DNA from: JAHRVQ01 sp963976815
GTDB taxonomy: Bacteria > Pseudomonadota > Gammaproteobacteria > Pseudomonadales > Azotimanducaceae
DNA: 64,000 bases
Direction: 5' to 3'
NCBI GenBank assembly: GCA_963976815.1
Contig: CAXBLU010000009.1
Location: 62,001 to 126,000 of the forward strand
The notes under the pieces are model-generated. The model searched no databases, was not told the origin of the DNA, and saw nothing but the letters and a program-made list of their open reading frames with translations. Positions within the stretch are counted from its first letter, which is position 1, and each line of letters starts with the position of its first letter. The position numbers were made by a program, and so were the translations under genes. Shown here piece by piece: positions 62,139 to 64,000 of this stretch.

Positions 62139-62975
62139 ATGAGAATCATTCCAGGTCAGGTAGCACTAATCACCGGAGCATCCCGAGGGCTGGGGGTCTA
62201 TATAGCCAAGACCTTCGCTCGTTATGGGGTCAATATGATGATCTCGGCCAGGAGTGAGCCAGAGCTCAAGAAACTACAGGACGAGCTCCAACAATTGGGC
62301 GTCAGAGCGGAAATTTTTGTCGCCGACGTTGCTTCCCCCCAGGATCTCCAAAACCTCTATACCGCAACAATGGCATCATTCGGTCAAATTGACATTCTGG
62401 TCAACAATGCCGGCATAGAAACCTGGGGAAAATATAAAGACCTGGGCGCTGACGAAATCACCAAAGTGATCGACGTCAATTTGACCGCACCGATGCTTTT
62501 AACTCACCTTGCGCTGCCTGATATGTATCGTCGGGATGTCGGTCATATCATCAACATCGCCTCGGCAGCAGGCGTGTTTCCGCCGCCCTATTCAGAACCC
62601 TATGCCACAACAAAAGCTGGCCTGATCGGGTTTACACAATCCGTTCGATTAAGCGCCCAGGTAGATGGCAGTCATGTGAGTGCCAGCTGCATAGCGCCAG
62701 GTTACATGGATGACGCGGGTATGTATGAGGAAATGAAACAGGTGGGAGACGAGGTCTCCTGGCTCATTGGAAGTTTGCCTGCCCAGGCATTGGCGGACGC
62801 CATCATCAAAGCGATAGAAAAGGACTCACCGGTGAAAATCCTAATGCCCTGGTCCCCAAGGTTTCTAAAAATTGTCCAGATAATTGCGCCGCGACTATTT
62901 GAAATAGTCAGCCACAAGCTCGGAATTTTTAAACCGATTATTCAATCCGCTGAAGTGCGAACTTCTAACCGTTAG
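62139..62975 (+). CDS. SDR-family oxidoreductase with C-terminal membrane-type tail
   Basis: 278 residues. TGASRGLG is near residue 14, NNAG near 92, NIASAAG (Ser) and YATTKAG (YxxxK) near 155-166. The C-terminal 50 residues (KILMPWSPRFLKIVQIIAPRLF region) are typical of the DHRS7/11-beta-HSD-like group that act on lipophilic alcohols. AAGGA precedes the ATG. It is divergent from the P450 operon, so a joint role in oxidising a lipid substrate is possible. It overlaps the convergent PhyH gene by 11 bases. Confidence 0.85.
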   Translation: MRIIPGQVALITGASRGLGVYIAKTFARYGVNMMISARSEPELKKLQDELQQLGVRAEIFVADVASPQDLQNLYTATMASFGQIDILVNNAGIETWGKYKDLGADEITKVIDVNLTAPMLLTHLALPDMYRRDVGHIINIASAAGVFPPPYSEPYATTKAGLIGFTQSVRLSAQVDGSHVSASCIAPGYMDDAGMYEEMKQVGDEVSWLIGSLPAQALADAIIKAIEKDSPVKILMPWSPRFLKIVQIIAPRLFEIVSHKLGIFKPIIQSAEVRTSNR

Positions 62976-63747
62976 CAATTTTCCAGGAACGCTCGTACCA
63001 GACGTCGTGCTGTAGTTGAACTAGCTCATCCTGCGTTGGTAAGACTAAAGGGTCCAGGGAACCATCAACCAGTTCGTGGGAGCTGCCAACACATAGATCT
63101 AATGCTTTTCTCGATTCGTTGTTTGTGTAGTGCCCACAATGAATCATTTGAGCATTAAAGATCATCACGTCCCCAGGTTCCAGATCTACCAGGACTGAGC
63201 CCGGCAGCGGCTCACTACTACTGTGCCCATCCTGTTCAAGCCGAACCTGACGTTCAAGTTCAGTATCCCAGCGTTTATGGGTACCGGGAATAACACGAAG
63301 TCCCATTTCCTTCACGAGTGGAATTCGCACATGCAAACTCAACATTTCCTGTTGACGTAATTTTTGCGTTTCATCGGGGACTGGGCTGAACTGTAAATCC
63401 CGATGCCAGTAGGGCGATTGTTCGGGATTAAACGGATTAAAAAATAATTGCGTGTTGTGAAAGTGAATTTCCCTTTCAAATAATTCGTCCAGTAACTCGA
63501 CCAGCTTTGTCGGCGCAATTGCCTTAAACAGTTTGAGCCGATTCTCTGGCTGATCCGTAAAGTACTCAGGATGCGTCAAAGAATGCATGTTGATAAGTCG
63601 ATGCTCTTCGAATGCCTGTTGATTTTTTTCGAACCAGCGTTGATGGATATCATCCACTAGTTCATTTAAGCGCAGCACTTCGTTCGTCGAGAGGAAATCA
63701 CGCAGAACAATATAGCCGTTCTGTTCATAGTCACGTTGTAGTTGCAT
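62965..63747 (-). CDS. Phytanoyl-CoA dioxygenase (PhyH) family protein
   Basis: 260 residues. 2-oxoglutarate/Fe(II) oxygenase fold with the metal pair His-x-Asp in PYWHRDLQF (about 119-121), the distal His in MIHCGHYTNNESRKAL (about 200-204) and the 2OG-binding Arg in the same block. It would hydroxylate a lipid or acyl substrate with oxygen and 2-oxoglutarate. It lies 37 bases downstream of the TetR-type gene on the same strand, which may regulate it. Confidence 0.87.
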   Translation of the reverse strand: MQLQRDYEQNGYIVLRDFLSTNEVLRLNELVDDIHQRWFEKNQQAFEEHRLINMHSLTHPEYFTDQPENRLKLFKAIAPTKLVELLDELFEREIHFHNTQLFFNPFNPEQSPYWHRDLQFSPVPDETQKLRQQEMLSLHVRIPLVKEMGLRVIPGTHKRWDTELERQVRLEQDGHSSSEPLPGSVLVDLEPGDVMIFNAQMIHCGHYTNNESRKALDLCVGSSHELVDGSLDPLVLPTQDELVQLQHDVWYERSWKIANG

Positions 63748-63784
63748 CGATCTTCAATTCGTAAATTTGGCGCTATTTTCCACT

Positions 63785-64000
63785 TTACTGGTGAGGAACT
63801 TCAACCCCGCCGACGAACTTATCCATATAGGCCCAAACAAAATCATCGATGCTCTGGTAGCCATGGTTTTCTGGCTTAATTCTGCCGCCCAACAACAGAT
63901 GGGCGATCCCGTGAACAACCCCCCACGCAAGCGCTCGGCTGAGTTCATCGTCCTTAAAATAAGGGATGGGAAACTCCGTCAGACCTCGATCAAGCATCAT
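63785..64000 (-). CDS. TetR-type regulator, C-terminal part only
   Basis: The last 72 or so codons of a gene whose start is beyond the window. The visible residues LSRALAWGVVHGIAHLLLG match the WHG motif at the end of a TetR-family ligand-binding domain; the helix-turn-helix part is not visible. It probably controls the PhyH gene that follows. A complete call needs the sequence beyond 64000. Confidence 0.6.
   Translation of the reverse strand: MMLDRGLTEFPIPYFKDDELSRALAWGVVHGIAHLLLGGRIKPENHGYQSIDDFVWAYMDKFVGGVEVPHQ

Overview
The window looks like a chromosomal segment of a marine-type gammaproteobacterium with a lipid, steroid or terpenoid-degrading lifestyle. The pointers are Hsp33, YchJ, NhaD, an AsmA-like envelope protein, HDOD and GGDEF/EAL signalling proteins, spinster-like and GPH-type MFS carriers, and many acyl-CoA dehydrogenases, SDRs, a P450 and a PhyH-type oxygenase. 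This is inference from gene content; the window has no rRNA or other phylogenetic marker, and I saw no tRNA, CRISPR array, prophage or insertion sequence. Coding density is high and operons are short.

Layout. 0-8.8 kb: an exported TPR-CHAT (caspase-like) protein coupled to a gene leaving the window, an acyltransferase, an AsmA-like protein and a small histidine kinase. 8.8-16.7 kb: a GPH carrier broken by one in-frame TAG, a zinc alcohol dehydrogenase, pyroglutamyl peptidase, a zinc-ribbon protein, an ACAD plus APH-kinase pair and two tandem DsbA/HCCA-isomerase-fold proteins. 16.8-28.4 kb: DUF457 protein, Eis-like GNAT, patatin, SDR, a PTPS-like protein with altered catalytic residues coupled to an SDR and a YhhQ transporter, DUF924, TTC38-like, crotonase, GT2, GST and a small membrane protein. 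28.5-38.4 kb: an HDOD kinase with its receiver-PAS-GGDEF-EAL partner, a zinc peptidase, a transglutaminase, an exported kynurenine-formamidase-like hydrolase with kynureninase, YchJ and a nitroreductase.

38.5-40.4 kb is an A/T-rich type II restriction-modification island: a C5 methyltransferase and a NaeI-family endonuclease, tail to tail. The methyltransferase promoter carries a strong LexA (SOS) box overlapping its -10 element. 40.5-47.1 kb: NhaD, a PhoR-like kinase, an MFS/globin/PPOX operon and an unusual pseudo-receiver fused to a Pat-type lysine acetyltransferase.

47.2-64 kb is mostly catabolic: a minus-strand operon of acyl-CoA ligase, LLM oxidoreductase, PRISE-type reductase, double EthD protein and uracil-DNA glycosylase; Hsp33 with an FAH-family hydrolase; a two-ACAD operon ended by a textbook terminator; a GH3 beta-glucosidase; SDRs; a P450 with a LysE-type exporter; and a PhyH oxygenase behind a TetR regulator cut by the window edge.

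A theme running through the window is short tandem-repeat arrays in the gaps between genes: eight arrays, unit lengths 11-16 bp, each with its own unit sequence. Several lie in 5' leaders, and one supplies the start codon of the next gene.
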